Shown: piece by piece, positions 41,940 to 54,767 of the stretch | How positions within the stretch are numbered: the first letter of the stretch is position 1 | How the letters are laid out: every line of letters starts with the position of its first letter | From: Archivesica marissinica | Lineage: Eukaryota; Mollusca; Bivalvia; Venerida; Vesicomyidae | Reading direction: 5' to 3' | NCBI GenBank assembly: GCA_014843695.1 | Contig: CM026393.1 | Location: forward strand, 7,164,440 to 7,228,439 | Length of the DNA stretch: 64,000 nucleotides | The notes under the pieces: model-generated | Databases searched by the model: none | The model's input: only the letters and a program-made list of their open reading frames with translations | What the model was told of the DNA's origin: nothing | Made by a program: the position numbers and the translations under genes

Positions 41940-44900
41940 GAGCGATGCTATCCATTAAGTATATAAATAGTTGAGTATTCTACTGTGAGAATGGCGCGAG
42001 GAGCGATGCTATCCATTAAATATATAAATAGTTGAGTATTCTACTGTGAGAATGGCGCGAGGAGCGATGCTATCCATTAAGTATATAAATAGTTGAGTAT
42101 TCTATTGTTAGAATGGCGCGAGGAGCGATGCTATCCATTAAGTATATAAATAGTTGAGTATTCTACTGTGAGAATGGCGCGAGGAGCGATGCTATCCATT
42201 AAATATATAAATAGTTGAGTATTCTACTGTTAGAATGGCGCGAGGAGCGATGCTATCCATTAAATATATAAATAGTTGAGTAGTCTATTGTTAGAATGGC
42301 GCGAGGAGCGATGCTATCCATTAAATATATAAATAGTTGAGTATTCTACTGTGAGAATGGCGCGAGGAGCGATGCTATCCATTAAATATATAAATAGTTG
42401 AGTATTCTATTGTTAGAATGGCGCGAGGAGCGATGCTATCCATTAAATATATAAATAGTTGAGTATTCTACTGTGAGAATGGCGCGAGGAGCGATGCTAT
42501 CCATTAAATATATAAATAGTTGAGTATTCTACTGTTAGAATGGCGCGAGGAGCGATGCTATCCATTAAATATATAAATAGTTGAGTATTCTACTGTGAGA
42601 ATAGCGCGAGGAGCGATGCTATCCATTAAATATATAAATAGATAAATAGTTGAGTAGTCTACTGTGAGAATGGCGCGAGGAGCGATGCTATCCATTAAAT
42701 ATATAAATAGTTGAGTAGTCTACTGTGAGAATGGCGCGAGGAGCGATGCTATCCATTAAGTATATAAATAGTTGAGTATTCTATTGTTAGAATGGCGCGA
42801 GGAGCGATGCTATCCATTAAATATATAAATAGTTGAGTAGTCTATTGTTAGAATGGCGCGAGGAGCGATGATATCCATTAAATATATAAATAGTTGAGTA
42901 TTCTACTGTGAGAATGGCGCGAGGAGCGATGCTATCCATTAAATATATAAATAGTTGAGTATTCTATTGTTAGAATGGCGCGAGGAGCGATGCTATCCAT
43001 TAAATATATAAATAGTTGAGTATTCTATTGTTAGAATGGCGCGAGGAGCGATGCTATCCATTAAATATATAAATAGTTGAGTATTCTATTGTTAGAATGG
43101 CGCGAGGAGCGATGCTATCCATTAAGTATATAAATAGTTGAGTATTCTACTGTGAGAATGGCGCGAGGAGCGATGCTATCCATTAAATATATAAATAGTT
43201 GAGTATTCTACTGTGAGAATGGCGCGAGGAGCGATGCTATCCATTAAATATATAAATAGTTGAGTAGTCTACTGTGAGAATGGCGCGAGGAGCGATGCTA
43301 TCCATTAAATATATAAATAGTTGAGTATTCTACTGTGAGAATGGCGCGAGGAGCGATGCTATCCATTAAGTATATAAATAGTTGAGTATTCTATTGTTAG
43401 AATGGCGCGAGGAGCGATGCTATCCATTAAATATATAAATAGTTGAGTATTCTACTGTGAGAATGGCGCGAGGAGCGATGCTATCCATTAATATATAAAT
43501 AGTTGAGTAGTCTATTGTTAGAATGGCGCGAGGAGCGATGCTATCCATTAAATATATAAATAGTTGAGTATTCTACTGTGAGAATAGCGCGAGGAGCGAT
43601 GCTATCCATTAAATATATAAATAGATAAATAGTTGAGTAGTCTACTGTGAGAATGGCGCGAGGAGCGATGCTATCCATTAAATATATAAATAGTTGAGTA
43701 GTCTACTGTGAGAATGGCGCGAGGAGCGATGCTATCCATTAAGTATATAAATAGTTGAGTATTCTATTGTTAGAATGGCGCGAGGAGCGATGCTATCCAT
43801 TAAATATATAAATAGTTGAGTAGTCTACTGTGAGAATGGCGCGAGGAGCGATGCTATCCATTAAATATATAAATAGTTGAGTAGTCTATTGTTAGAATAG
43901 CGCGAGGAGCGATGCTATCCATTAAATATATAAATAGGTGAGTAGTCTATTGTTAGAATGGCGCGAGGAGCGATGATATCCATTAAATAGATAAATAGTT
44001 GAGTATTCTATTGTTAGAATGGCGCGAGGAGCGATGCTATCCATTAAGTATATAAATAGTTGAGTATTCTATTGTTAGAATGGCGCGAGTAGCGATGCTA
44101 TCCATTAAGTATATAAATAGTTGAGTATTCTATTGTTAGAATGGCGCGAGGAGCGATGCTATCCATTAAATATATAAATAGTTGAGTATTCTATTGTTAG
44201 AATGGCGCGAGGAGCGATGCTATCCATTAAGTATATAAATAGTTGAGTATGCTACTGTGAGAATGGCGCGAGGAGCGATGCTATCCATTAAATATATAAA
44301 TAGTTGAGTATTCTACTGTGAGAATGGCGCGAGGAGCGATGCTATCCATTAACTATATAAATAGTTGAGTATTCTATTGCTAGAATGGCGCGAGGAGCGA
44401 TGCTCTCCATTAAGTATATAAATAGTTGAGTATTCTACTGTGAGAATGGCGCGAGGAGCGATGCTATCCATTAAATATAAATAGTTGAGTATTCTACTGT
44501 TAGAATGGCTCGAGGAGCGATGCTATCCATTAAATATATAAATAGTTGAGAAGTCTATGTTAGAATGGCGCGAGGAGCGATGCTATCCATTAAATATATA
44601 AATAGTTGAGTATTCTATTGTTAGAATGGCGCGAGGAGCGATGCTATCCATTAAATATATAAATAGTTGAGTATTCTACTGTGAGAATGGCGCGAGGAGC
44701 GATGCTATCCATTAAATATATAAATAGTTGAGTATTCTACTGTTAGAATGGCGCGAGGAGCGATGCTATCCATTAAATATATAAATAGTTGAGTATTCTA
44801 CTGTGAGAATGGCGCGAGGAGCGATGCTATCCATTAAATATATAAATAGTTGAGTAGTCTATTGTTAGAATGGCGCGAGGAGCGATGCTATCCATTAAAT

Positions 44901-44959
44901 ATATAAATAGTTGAGTATTCTATTGTTAGAATGGCGTGAGGAGCGATGCTACCCATTAA
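41940..44959. repeat. 61-bp minisatellite, about 49 copies
   Basis: Unit gagcgatgctatccattaaa tatataaatagttgagtatt ctactgtgagaatggcgcga g. Variant sites taaat/taagt, tatt/tagt and ctgtgag/ttgttag are shuffled among copies. Two copies carry an internal gataaata duplication (42640, 43620) at an interval of about 980 bp, suggesting block duplication. Each unit carries tatataaata. Confidence 0.94.
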
Positions 44960-45199
44960 CGAAGGAAACAAGAAAGTGCAAATCCTCTGAACCTGCCTTA
45001 ATTTACGTCTTGCAAATTCATTGATTGAGAGCATAGCACATCTAGCGACAATGATCACTTAGGAAATAGCATTTGTCTTGTTGTTTATCGTCAAATAAAC
45101 CATAATTTGGAATTGTGATGCATAGGGATACATGCGCATCAAAACGACACACTGTGTTTCATTCACAGATTAACAATGGCAATACAACTATTCCGATTA

Positions 45200-45393
45200 A
45201 TGGAATTGTTAGCACGCTCCGTTCTCGCCATTCTCGAACTGGGAAGTATGCGATTGGTACGTTGGTCGCCAGATCGGGCAGGTGTGTTTTCTCCTGCCAC
45301 ACGAATGACCACAAATACGCTGTCATCCGAGCCAACGAGAGTGGTAAGTTGCTACAGCTTGTTTCGCAATCGTTGTAAAATAAATAAAATGTA
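45200..45393 (+). mobile_element. SINE-A, degenerate
   Basis: Recognisable from gttagcacgctccgttctc through gggaagtatgcgattggtac, gaatgaccac and gagccaacgagagtggtaag to cgcaatcgttgtaaaataaa. The B box is lost. Confidence 0.8.
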
Positions 45394-45760
45394 TAAGACA
45401 ATATTATTTCCACTCAAACACGACGCAATATAATGCTGTAGGCCCTACACGAATAAATGTGTGAGTTATTTTGTCTCCTTGCTTATTTCGCTTCCGGCTT
45501 TACAAAATGCCTCATTGTAAACTAAGTTCTGTATTCTAGTGTGGCACTGAACATACTCTTCCAGCTATCAACACTATATTTCCTGTATGGCTGGTTATTA
45601 ACACTACAAATCCTCCCTAATCGCTGTAAATTCAATTCCCGAAATTTTACTACGACTTATTTACGTCATGTGATATTCATTCATCCATATGTTTGTAACA
45701 GGGGGCACAATTCAACAGCCATAACATATACGTCATCGTGTAGCCGTTGTTTATTGCAAA
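45394..45760. other. no gene recognised
   Basis: AT-rich unique sequence. The frame 45541-45771 has no known content. Confidence 0.45.
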
Positions 45761-46032
45761 TGGGTCTGTAGTCGAGTGGTAACACGCTGGACTGGTAATC
45801 CAGGGATCGCAGGTTCGATCTCCCGTCTGACCCTAATAGAATGAACAGTCTTTCAGATGGGACTTTAACCCGAGGTATCGTGTCGGTGCTTTACACAGTG
45901 TACGTAAAAGAACGAGAGGAGACTCTGGACTGTCTGTATCATTGCACTATCCTCCAAAAATCTAAAATGACTAATCTCTTCAGGAGGCGTCGCTCATATG
46001 GGCAAGCGGTAGCCACGATACATAAACGTAAA
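45761..46032 (+). mobile_element. SINE-C, full length
   Basis: Head tgggtctgtagtcgagtggt with A box tagtcgagtgg, loop ctggtaa, and B box ggttcgatctccc. Body cagtctttcagatgggactt, then a tgtctgtatcattgcactat block, then the hairpin tail cgtcgctcatatgggcaagc with gtagccacg (one stem base altered) and ataaacgtaaaa. Confidence 0.88.
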
Positions 46033-46362
46033 ACACACACATATCAAATATTCAAAAGGTAAAGAACCCAATCAAGCATGTGGCCGTATCCATCATTATA
46101 AACCGATATACACTATCTTAGCCGTCTTCTACTCCCGTCTACGATTGTTGATCACGTTTTGAAACATGGCGCCATGTATCATGACTATAAATCTACGCGT
46201 TAACTCGCGTTCATTAAGCTTTCCCCGTACAGTAAAAACAGTTTTATCTTCGTGAACTTGTATAGGCATACGCCATAATATTCTGCTCGATGATTTCTAT
46301 TCTAGATTTCTCAAGAAGTAATCTTGCCAATATCCTAACTTCAGACTGGAACTATTTGTTGT
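46033..46362. other. no gene recognised
   Basis: Unique sequence between SINE-C and the 63-bp array. Confidence 0.45.
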
Positions 46363-47127
46363 TATTGTCTGCGCGGACGTGGCATCATCGTCCGTAATGG
46401 TATCGGCTGTTACATACGCTGTCGCCATTGTCTGCGCGGACGTGGTATCATCGTCCGTAATGGTATCGGCTGTTACATACGCTGTCGTCATTGTCTGCGC
46501 GGACGTGGCATCATCGTCCGTAATGGTATCGGCTGTTACATACGCTGTCGTCATTGTCTGCGCGGACGTGGCATCATCGTCCGTAATGGTATCGGCTGTT
46601 ACATACGATGTCGCCATTGTCTGCGCGGACGTGGCATCATCGTCCGTAATGGTATCGGCTGTTACATACGCTGTCGCTATTGTCTGCGCGGACGTGGCAT
46701 CATCGTCCGTAATGGTATCGGCTGTTACATACGATGTCGCCATTGTCTGCGCGGACGTGGCATCATCGTGCGCGTAATGGTATCGGCTGTTACATACGCT
46801 GTCGCCATTGTCTGCGCGGACGTGGCATCATCGTCCGTAATGGTATCGGCTGTTACATACGCTGTCGTCATTGTCTGCGCGGACGTGGCATCATCGTCCG
46901 TAATGGTATCGGCTGTTACATACGATGTCGCCATTGTCTGCGCGGACGTGGCATCATCGTCCGTAATGGTATTGACTTTTACATACGCTGTCGCCATTGT
47001 CTGCGCGGACGTGGCATCATCGTCCGTAATGGTATCGGCTGTTGCATACGCTGTCGCCATTGTCTGCGCGGACGTGGCATCATCGTCCGTAATGGTATCG
47101 GCTGTTACATACGCTGTCGCCATTGTC
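46363..47127. repeat. 63-bp minisatellite, about 12 copies
   Basis: Unit gcggacgtggcatcatcgtc cgtaatggtatcggctgtta catacgctgtcgccattgtc tgc. The period is 21 codons. The minus strand reads as a repeated Thr/Asp-rich peptide with ITDDDATSAQT, but a 2-bp insertion at about 46770 breaks that frame and there is no start, signal or flanking exon evidence. Differences between copies mostly change residues, so coding is not supported. Confidence 0.92.
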
Positions 47128-47307
47128 AAATACATTAGTTTCATTATGTTCAATTCATATCAGATCTAAAAAGGAAACCAATTTCACGAGACATATATAC
47201 ATGGAATAAAGTAAACAATCCAACGTAATTTCATTCTGTAATGGCTGATGCTTAAGATCCATTAACACCGTGATTTTAGCAGACATCCTGTTTTATTATC
47301 CAAACCT

Positions 47308-47540
47308 GAGCAGTGCAGTTGGAGGTGCATCCGTTGCCAAGTTGTCAGGGATCACTTACCGCTCACCGCTGTAGGTTCGAATCCCACTGGAGGTATCGAA
47401 TTCTTTCATTTGAGGAAGCTATCCGGCTGACATGCGGAAGGTCAGTGGTTCTACTCTGGTGTACGTCCGTGCCTGAACTATTCATAGCTCGAGGGGGGCA
47501 CCCGGAACCGTCTCCCAAAATAATAGGTGGCGAGTCATAA
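47308..47540 (+). mobile_element. SINE-F
   Basis: B-box-like ggttcgaatcccactgg at 47372, followed by a body with tttgaggaagctatccggct, gacatgcggaaggtcagtgg, ttctactctggtgtacgtcc, gaggggggcacccgg and ggtggcgagtca. Related sequence occurs at 59830-60000 and in fragments at 30119 and 56475-57040. The A-box half is not clearly tRNA-like. Confidence 0.65.
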
Positions 47541-48714
47541 CTAAACTCGTGGTGCGCCTTTAAGCTCCGTAACTAAACTCGTGGTGCGCCTTTAAACTCC
47601 GTCACTAAACTCGTGGTACGCCTTTAAGCTCCGTAACTAATCTCGTGGTGTGCCTTTAAGCTCCGTAACTAAACTCGTGTTGTGCCTTTTAACTCCGTAA
47701 CTAAACTCGTGGTGCGCCTTTAAATTCCGTCACTAAACTCGTGGTGTGCCTTTAAACTCCGTAACTAAGCTCGTGGTGCCCTTTTAAACTCCGTAAATAA
47801 ACTCGTGGTGCGCCTTTAAACTCCGTAACTAAACTCGTGGTGCGCCTTTAAACTCCGTAACTAAACTCGTGTTGTGCCTTTAAACTCCGTACCTAAACTC
47901 ATGGTGCGCCTTTAAACTCCGTAACTAAACTCGTTTGTGCCTTTAAACTCCGTAACTAAGCTCGTGGTGCCTTTTAAACTCCGTAAATAAACTCGTGTTG
48001 TGCCTTTAAACTCCGTAACTAAACTCGTGGTGCGCCTTTAAACTCCGTAACTAAACTCGTGTTGTGCCTTTAAACTCCGTACCTAAACTCATGGTGCGCC
48101 TTTAAACTCCGTAACTAAACTCGTTTGTGCCTTTAAACTCCGTAACTAAGCTCGTGGTGCCTTTTAAACTCCGTAAATAAACTCGTGGTGCGCCTTTAAA
48201 CTCCCATACTAATCTCGTGATGCGACTTTAACCTCCCATACTAAACTCGTGTTGTGACTTTAAACTCCCATACTAAACTCGTGGTGCGACTTTAAACTCC
48301 CATACTAATCTCGTATAGCGACTTTAAACTCCCATACTAAACTCGTTGTGCGACTTTAAACTCCCATACTAAACTCGTGGTGCGACTTTAAACTCCCATA
48401 CTAATCTCGTGTTGCGACATTAAACTCCCATACTAATCTCGTGTTGCGACTTTAAACTCCCATACTAAACTCGTGGTGCGACATTAAACTCCCATACTAA
48501 TCTCGTAGTGCGACATTAAACTCCCATACTAATCTCGTGGTGCGCCTTTAAACTCCCATACTAAACTCGTATTGCGACTTTAAACTCCGTAACTAAACTC
48601 GTGTTGCGACTTTAAACTCCCATACTAAACTCGTGGTGCGACATTAAACTCCCATACTAAACTCGTGGTGCGACATTAAACTCCCATACTAATCTCGTGG
48701 TGCGACTTTAAACT
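47539..48714. repeat. 32-bp minisatellite with two subfamilies
   Basis: About 37 copies. Left part (to about 48190): cgtaactaaactcgtggtgc gcctttaaactc. Right part: ccatactaatctcgtggtgc gactttaaactc. Within the left part a block of about 180 bp (from about 47820) is repeated from about 48000, keeping the same series of private variants. The array starts at the very end of SINE-F. Confidence 0.92.
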
Positions 48715-48796
48715 GTATTAGTTGTATAGGCATGTACCTTGTACAGGGCATATAATCATCATTTGCTGGGTGTAATTCTTCTTTAAGCAATATATC

Positions 48797-50355
48797 ACAC
48801 CATTATTATTATTATTATTATTATACCACATTTATATAGCACCCTTTTCATATCAGATACGTTCAAAGGTGTTTTACAATAAGAGTCTGCAAGTAAAAAC
48901 AGTAAAACATGTAATAAAACAATAGTATAACTTAAAGTAATGTAACAATGTATCCTAACTAATTTAGTCAATGAAGTTTAAAAAAAAAATGTAAGGGTCG
49001 CATACCAGGCCCACCCTCGCCTGCCAGAGGCCCCTGTCCCCATGGCAGAAGAGGGAAAGCGTGGGTGGACTTCAAAGCAAGAACTAAAAGGCATATACGC
49101 CATAAGACTAAGATATGCAGTTAAAGAATATGTATACCAGATATATATGTTAAACGATTTAAGGATTGTTTGTTAAAACAATATAAATAAGCACAAGATA
49201 AAACTACTTCAAACATTCTTAATGTTGAAGTTGTCAAAACATTTCTATATGCACACCAGTTTAGTGTCCGTGTATTTCTAAGAAAAAGTGTGTTTTAAGT
49301 GATGTCTTAAAACTAGATACTGATTTAGACTCTCTGATTCCTGCCGGGAGAGCATTCCATAGTATTGGTGCAGCAGTAGCAAAGCTTCTGTCACCGTACA
49401 TGACTTTGCGGCCTCTTGGCACCACGAGTGTAGTGGCATTGTTCTGCGACCGCAAGTTTCGTGTGGGTACATACACATGGAGTAGATTTTGGATGTATAC
49501 AGGTGATTCACCATGCAAAGCTTTGTATACTGTGATCAGCATTTTAAACTGAACCCTGTATTGCACAGGCAGCCAATGCAGTTGCTTCAAGACTGGAGTA
49601 ATGTGGCTGTGGCGAGAGGTCCTGGTGATAAGGCGGGCTGCAGTGTTCTGAACGTGTTGCAACTTGTTCAGTATTGCCTTTGGCACACCATGCAGAAGAG
49701 AGTTGCAATAATCTAAGCGTGAGGTAACCAATGCATTCACAAGTGATTTGGTGGCATCGATGGTTAAATACTGTCTAATATGGCCTATTTGTCTAAGCTG
49801 CCCATAGCAGGACCGGCAAACGGAGTTGACATGTTGCTCCATGCTCATCTTTGCGTCGAACCACGCTCCGAGGTTTCTTACACAGTTTGAGGGTTTTATA
49901 TTTGCACCTCCTACGTTTATGGATACATCAGGAGTAAACTTAGAGTTGTCATTGGATGAGAAAAGTATCACTTCCGTTTTGTCTGCGTTGAGCTTGAGCA
50001 TGTTTCTGTGCATCCACGCCACAACATCATTGAGACAGTTCTCGATACGTCTTAGGGCCTCGCACATTGTCGCACAATCAGTGGGTTTAAACGATAGGTA
50101 CAATTGGGAGTCATCTGCATAGAAATGGTGATTCAGCCCATGGTTACAACATATTGCTCCAACTGGCTTTGTATACATAGTGTAGTTTTTGGGCCCTAGC
50201 ACAGAGCCTTGCGGAACACTATATTGCATCAAGACTGGTTCTGATAGTTCACCGCCAATACACACAGTTTGGTAGCGGTCATTCAAGTATGATGCCATCC
50301 ATGTAAGGGGTTTTCCTGTTACCCCAAAGTGGTGTTCTAGGCAATGAACATCGGT
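48797..50355 (-). mobile_element. L2/CR1-like LINE, 5'-truncated
   Basis: Contains the C-terminal part of an RT ORF (next entry). Its 3' region of about 460 bp ends in gtgctatataaatgtggtat followed by (AAT)n-type microsatellite at 48803-48825, a 3' end style usual for L2-type LINEs. The 5' truncation lies at about 50355, directly beside MITE M1 copy 2. Confidence 0.85.
49261..50343 (-). pseudogene. truncated LINE RT and C-terminal region
   Basis: The frame stays open for 345 codons from the Met at 50298 and, upstream of it, reads in phase through HHFGVTGKPLTW (to about 50343), so truncation and not an ATG sets the start. Visible are SYLNDRYQ, QGSVLGP (motif B), FYADD (catalytic D pair), LNADKTEVILF, and a C-terminal region with LQHVQNTAARLI and LHWLPV, as in L2/CR1 elements. 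Motif A, the endonuclease and any ORF1 are missing, so it cannot act alone. No stops have accumulated, suggesting a fairly recent insertion. Confidence 0.9.
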
Positions 50356-50379
50356 CTATCTCATAAAGTGGCTGCTTAG

Positions 50380-50667
50380 TGTGTGCTACGTTTATTTATC
50401 GTCGCTACCGGTTTGCTCATATGAGCGACGCCTCCTGAAGAGATTAGTCATTTTAGATTTGTGCAGGATAGTACAATGATACAGACAGAGACCCATTCCT
50501 GTGTCTCCTCTGGTTCTTTTACGTGCACGGTGTAAAGCACCGACACGAGACCTCGGTTTAAAGTCCCATCAGAAAGACTGTTAATTTTATTAGGGTCGGA
50601 CGGGGGATCGAACCTGTGCTCCCTGGATTACCAATCCAACGTGATACCACTGGACTACAGATCCGTA
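50380..50667 (-). mobile_element. SINE-C with 11-bp TSD inside M1
   Basis: Direct repeats tggctgcttag at 50369-50379 and 50668-50678 fix the ends. Full tRNA-like head (A box tagtccagtgg), body and hairpin tail. The B box region is partly mutated (aacctgtgctccctgg on the plus strand). Confidence 0.92.
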
Positions 50668-50714
50668 TGGCTGCTTAGCACGCATGGCTAATTAATAAAG
50701 GTCACATTTATATT

Positions 50715-51021
50715 AGAGAACTAAGTGTGTTTTACATGAAAAACAATAACTATATAAATACATAGTTTTAAACATTTTGGAATATTTTTAGTTGTTCAAT
50801 TTGTGTTTTGTAATAAAGATGTGATATATCTTTGATGGAATCCTTCGTATATCGTTTTCATATAATAATAATCATATAATGTAGGTGTGCGATTTCTATG
50901 TCCTCTAGTATATAATGTAGGTGTGCGATTTCTATGTCCTCTAGTATATAATGTAGGTGTGCGATTTCTATGTCCTCTAGTATATAATGTAGGTGTGCGA
51001 TTTCTATGTCCTCTAGTATAT
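50715..51021 (+). mobile_element. T36 element, four-copy array
   Basis: Same core as 20730-20881 (agtgtgttttacatgaaaaa, acattttggaatatttttag, taataaagatgtgatat), followed by four 36-bp units (gtgtgcgatttctatgtcct...) at 50880-51021. The left inverted terminus is missing. Array length differs from the 19 copies at 20.9 kb, showing that copy number changes after or during transposition. Confidence 0.85.
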
Positions 51022-51184
51022 AATAAAACAACACATTGTGAATCTGGAAACAGGCTGCTTAATAAATGTTGGCTGCTAAAGTAGGTGACCATTAACTCGG
51101 GATTGACTGTACAATCGTTTGTGATCCTACATGATTCTACTGTGATTCCCAAACTATTAAAACTGTGTTACAATGACAAACTTG

Positions 51185-51436
51185 TAGCAGTCGGCCTCCG
51201 TCGTCGAGTGGTTACGGTCCTTACTTGTATACCACTGTAAACTATCATCACTTATAGTCACGGATTGGAGCCCAGTTCATGCCGTGTCTGATTTATATGT
51301 AAATGTTGGCAGTTTTTAGGGAGGCTGGTGCCCCAGGTTCTGGTTAACCGCTGGAGCTTGCCTAGGAAAGGTGTTGTTAGGTAAACAGCCCGTCGCTCAA
51401 ATGGGCAACCGGTAGTGACATTTAATAAAATTAAAT
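51185..51436 (+). mobile_element. SINE-D
   Basis: tRNA-like head cggcctccgtcgtcgagtgg, body with gggaggctggtgccccaggt, and a tail cgtcgctcaaatgggcaacc ggtagtgacattta closely related to the SINE-C tail. The hairpin stem is gtcgc/gtgac, kept by one G-T pair. The head alone recurs at 54531-54612. Confidence 0.75.
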
Positions 51437-51872
51437 ATTAAAAGATGCTTGCAGCAGCAGAACGTGCAGTAATCTTGCCAGTTGCTATTGTATATCCGAT
51501 GCAGCGGATGCACATATTGAATGCCTTTTTGTTAGGCTGCATTTCCAATGACTAAATCAATCTTTTGTTGCATTTCTAAGAAAGTCACGTCTGCGTCGCG
51601 ATAGTATTGATATGTGAAATGGTGCAAATCTTTCGCTAACAAAGCATCTAGAGAGAAACAGATGAATGTCTAGCTAGTATTTATTAATTTATTGTATGCG
51701 TATTTCTTTGAGCTCGATTGGGAAACAATTTGTGTGTGTACATCAGTAATCTAACCGCCCTTGAGGTCTCATTCCTGCTGCAGTCCCTTGTCATGAGAGA
51801 GAGAGAGAGAGAAATGGCAATTTGAATTTGTGTGTTGGCTAATGACAATAACATCGAGGTTCTAACAGATTT
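51437..51872. other. unique sequence with a SINE-B relic at about 51712-51830
   Basis: Minus-strand remnant of SINE-B: agctcgattgggaaacaatt, ttgaggtctcattcctgctg, then an expanded (GA)n run where SINE-B has gagggagagag. Followed by gatttgaaccc, which resembles a B box in reverse, at the start of the 41-bp array. Confidence 0.5.
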
Positions 51873-52997
51873 GAACCCTGGGGTCTTCCTCCACCACTAA
51901 CACCTGACAGAGGGAACCCTGTGGTCTTACTCCACCACTAAAACCTGACAGAGGGAACCCTGTGGTCTTACTCCACCACTACAACATGACAGAGGGAACC
52001 CTGGGGTCTTACTCCACCACTAAAACCTGACAGAGGGAACGCTGGGGTCTTACTCCACCACTACAACATGACAGAGGGAACCCTGTGGTCTTACTCCATC
52101 ACTACAACATGACAGAGGGAACCCTGGGATCTTCCTCCACCACTAAAACCTGACAGAGGGAACACTGGGGTCTTACTCCACCACTAAAACCTGACAGAGG
52201 GAATCCTTGGGTCTTACTCCACCACTAAAACCTGACAGAGCAGAGGGAACCCTGGGGTCTTACACCACCACTAACACCTGACAAGAGGGAACCCTGGGGT
52301 CTTACTTCAACACTAACACCTGACAAGAGGGAACCCTGGGGTCTTACTTCACCACTACAACATGACAGAGGGAGCCTGGGTCTTACTCCACCACTAAAAC
52401 CTGACAGAGCAGAGAGAACCCTGGGGTCTTACACCACCACTACAATGACAGAGGGAACCCTGGGGTCTTACTCCACCACTAAAACCTGACAGAGCAGAGG
52501 GAACCCTGGGGTCTTACACCACCACTGCAACATGACAGAGGGAGCCTGGGGTCTTACTCCACCACTAAAACCTGACAGAGCAGAGAGAACCCTGGGGTCT
52601 TACACCACCACTACAACATGACAGAGGGAACCCTGGGGTCTTACTCCACCACTAAAACCTGACAGAGCAGAGGGAACCCTGGGGTCTTACTCCACCACTA
52701 CAACATGACAGAGGGAACCCTGGGGTCTTACTCCACCACTAAAACCTGACAGAGGGAACCCTAGGGTCTTACTCCACCACTAAAACCTGACAGAGGGAAC
52801 CCTGGGGTCTTACTCCACCACTAAAACCTGACAGAGGGAACCCTTGGGTCTTACACCACCACTACAACATGACAGAGGGAACCCTTGGGTCTTACTCCAC
52901 CACTAAAACCTGACAGAGGGAACCCTAGGGTCTTACTCCACCACTAAAACCTGACAGAGGGAACCCTTGGGTCTTACTCCACCACTAAAACCTGACA
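51873..52997. repeat. 41-bp minisatellite, about 27 copies
   Basis: Unit gaaccctggggtcttactcc accactaaaacctgacagag g. Variants aaaacc/acaaca and a 5-bp cagag insertion occur in alternating copies between 52240 and 52680. The first unit adjoins the SINE-B relic. Confidence 0.92.
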
Positions 52998-53259
52998 GTT
53001 GTAATGTGTCCTAATCAATTTGTATATCTGAAAACAATACAATAAACACACTTCCTTTATTCCATAGGGAACGATGAAGAAACCAAAATGTGAGCATTTA
53101 CAAGTTTATGTTTTGGAAGAGACCCATCAGAGTTAAGACTGCATGCGTTTATCAGACTAAAACCTGGTTCAACTTGTTTATGCTTAAAACTGTTGAACTT
53201 GTTTATGCTTAAAACTATATTATTACCACCATACCCACGTGAGACTCACACTTATGGTA

Positions 53260-54411
<1,152 letters not shown>

Positions 54412-54530
54412 AATATTTGTTTCTTTGAATATACATAGTCTAGTATACATAATATGCAAATATGCAAATATGCTCATTGTATCATGCATGTCTGACAAGT
54501 TGCTCACATATATCATCATTGTATCATGCA

Positions 54531-54612
54531 TGCCTGGTAGGGAGCGAACTTACGACATGATGACAGGGGAGTTCTAACAATGGCGTGCTAGACCACTCGA
54601 CGACGGAGTTTG
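54531..54612 (-). mobile_element. SINE-D-type tRNA-like head only
   Basis: On the minus strand ctccgtcgtcgagtggtcta gcacgccattgttagaact, then gtaagttcgctccctacc: a tRNA-like block with A box tcgtcgagtgg and a B-box-like region. No SINE body follows. A true tRNA gene is unlikely because acceptor arms do not pair well. Confidence 0.5.
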
Positions 54613-54767
54613 CTTTTGTCTACGTAGAATTATGCGAAGCTTATTAATGCGGATAAAGAACATGCTAAATGCTTAATAAATACCTATGTTAGCTGTTCCC
54701 TACGTATTACTGGCAATTTGCGGCATGATAAATGGATGTAGGTATTTTCTGAAAGTAGTTCCAACAA

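Larger units (their letters stand above)
50360..51113. mobile_element. MITE M1, second copy, interrupted twice
   Basis: Inverted relative to 28507-28684. Pieces: 50361-50379 (ataaagtggctgcttag), 50679-50707 (cacgcatggctaattaataa onward), and 51019-51113 (tataataaaacaacacattg, ggctgcttaat, gattgactgta). The first break is a SINE-C insertion and the second a T36 element. The outer left terminus is not recognisable. Confidence 0.78.

Noticed and set aside
45761..45835. Possible real tRNA-Thr gene
   Set aside because: It continues into a SINE-C body and tail shared by six other copies, and the acceptor ends do not pair well.
46297..47153. Minus-strand Thr/Asp-rich 21-residue repeats, possibly a secreted repeat protein
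   Set aside because: Frame broken by a 2-bp insertion, no signal peptide or flanking exons, and most differences between copies change residues. Kept only as a repeat.
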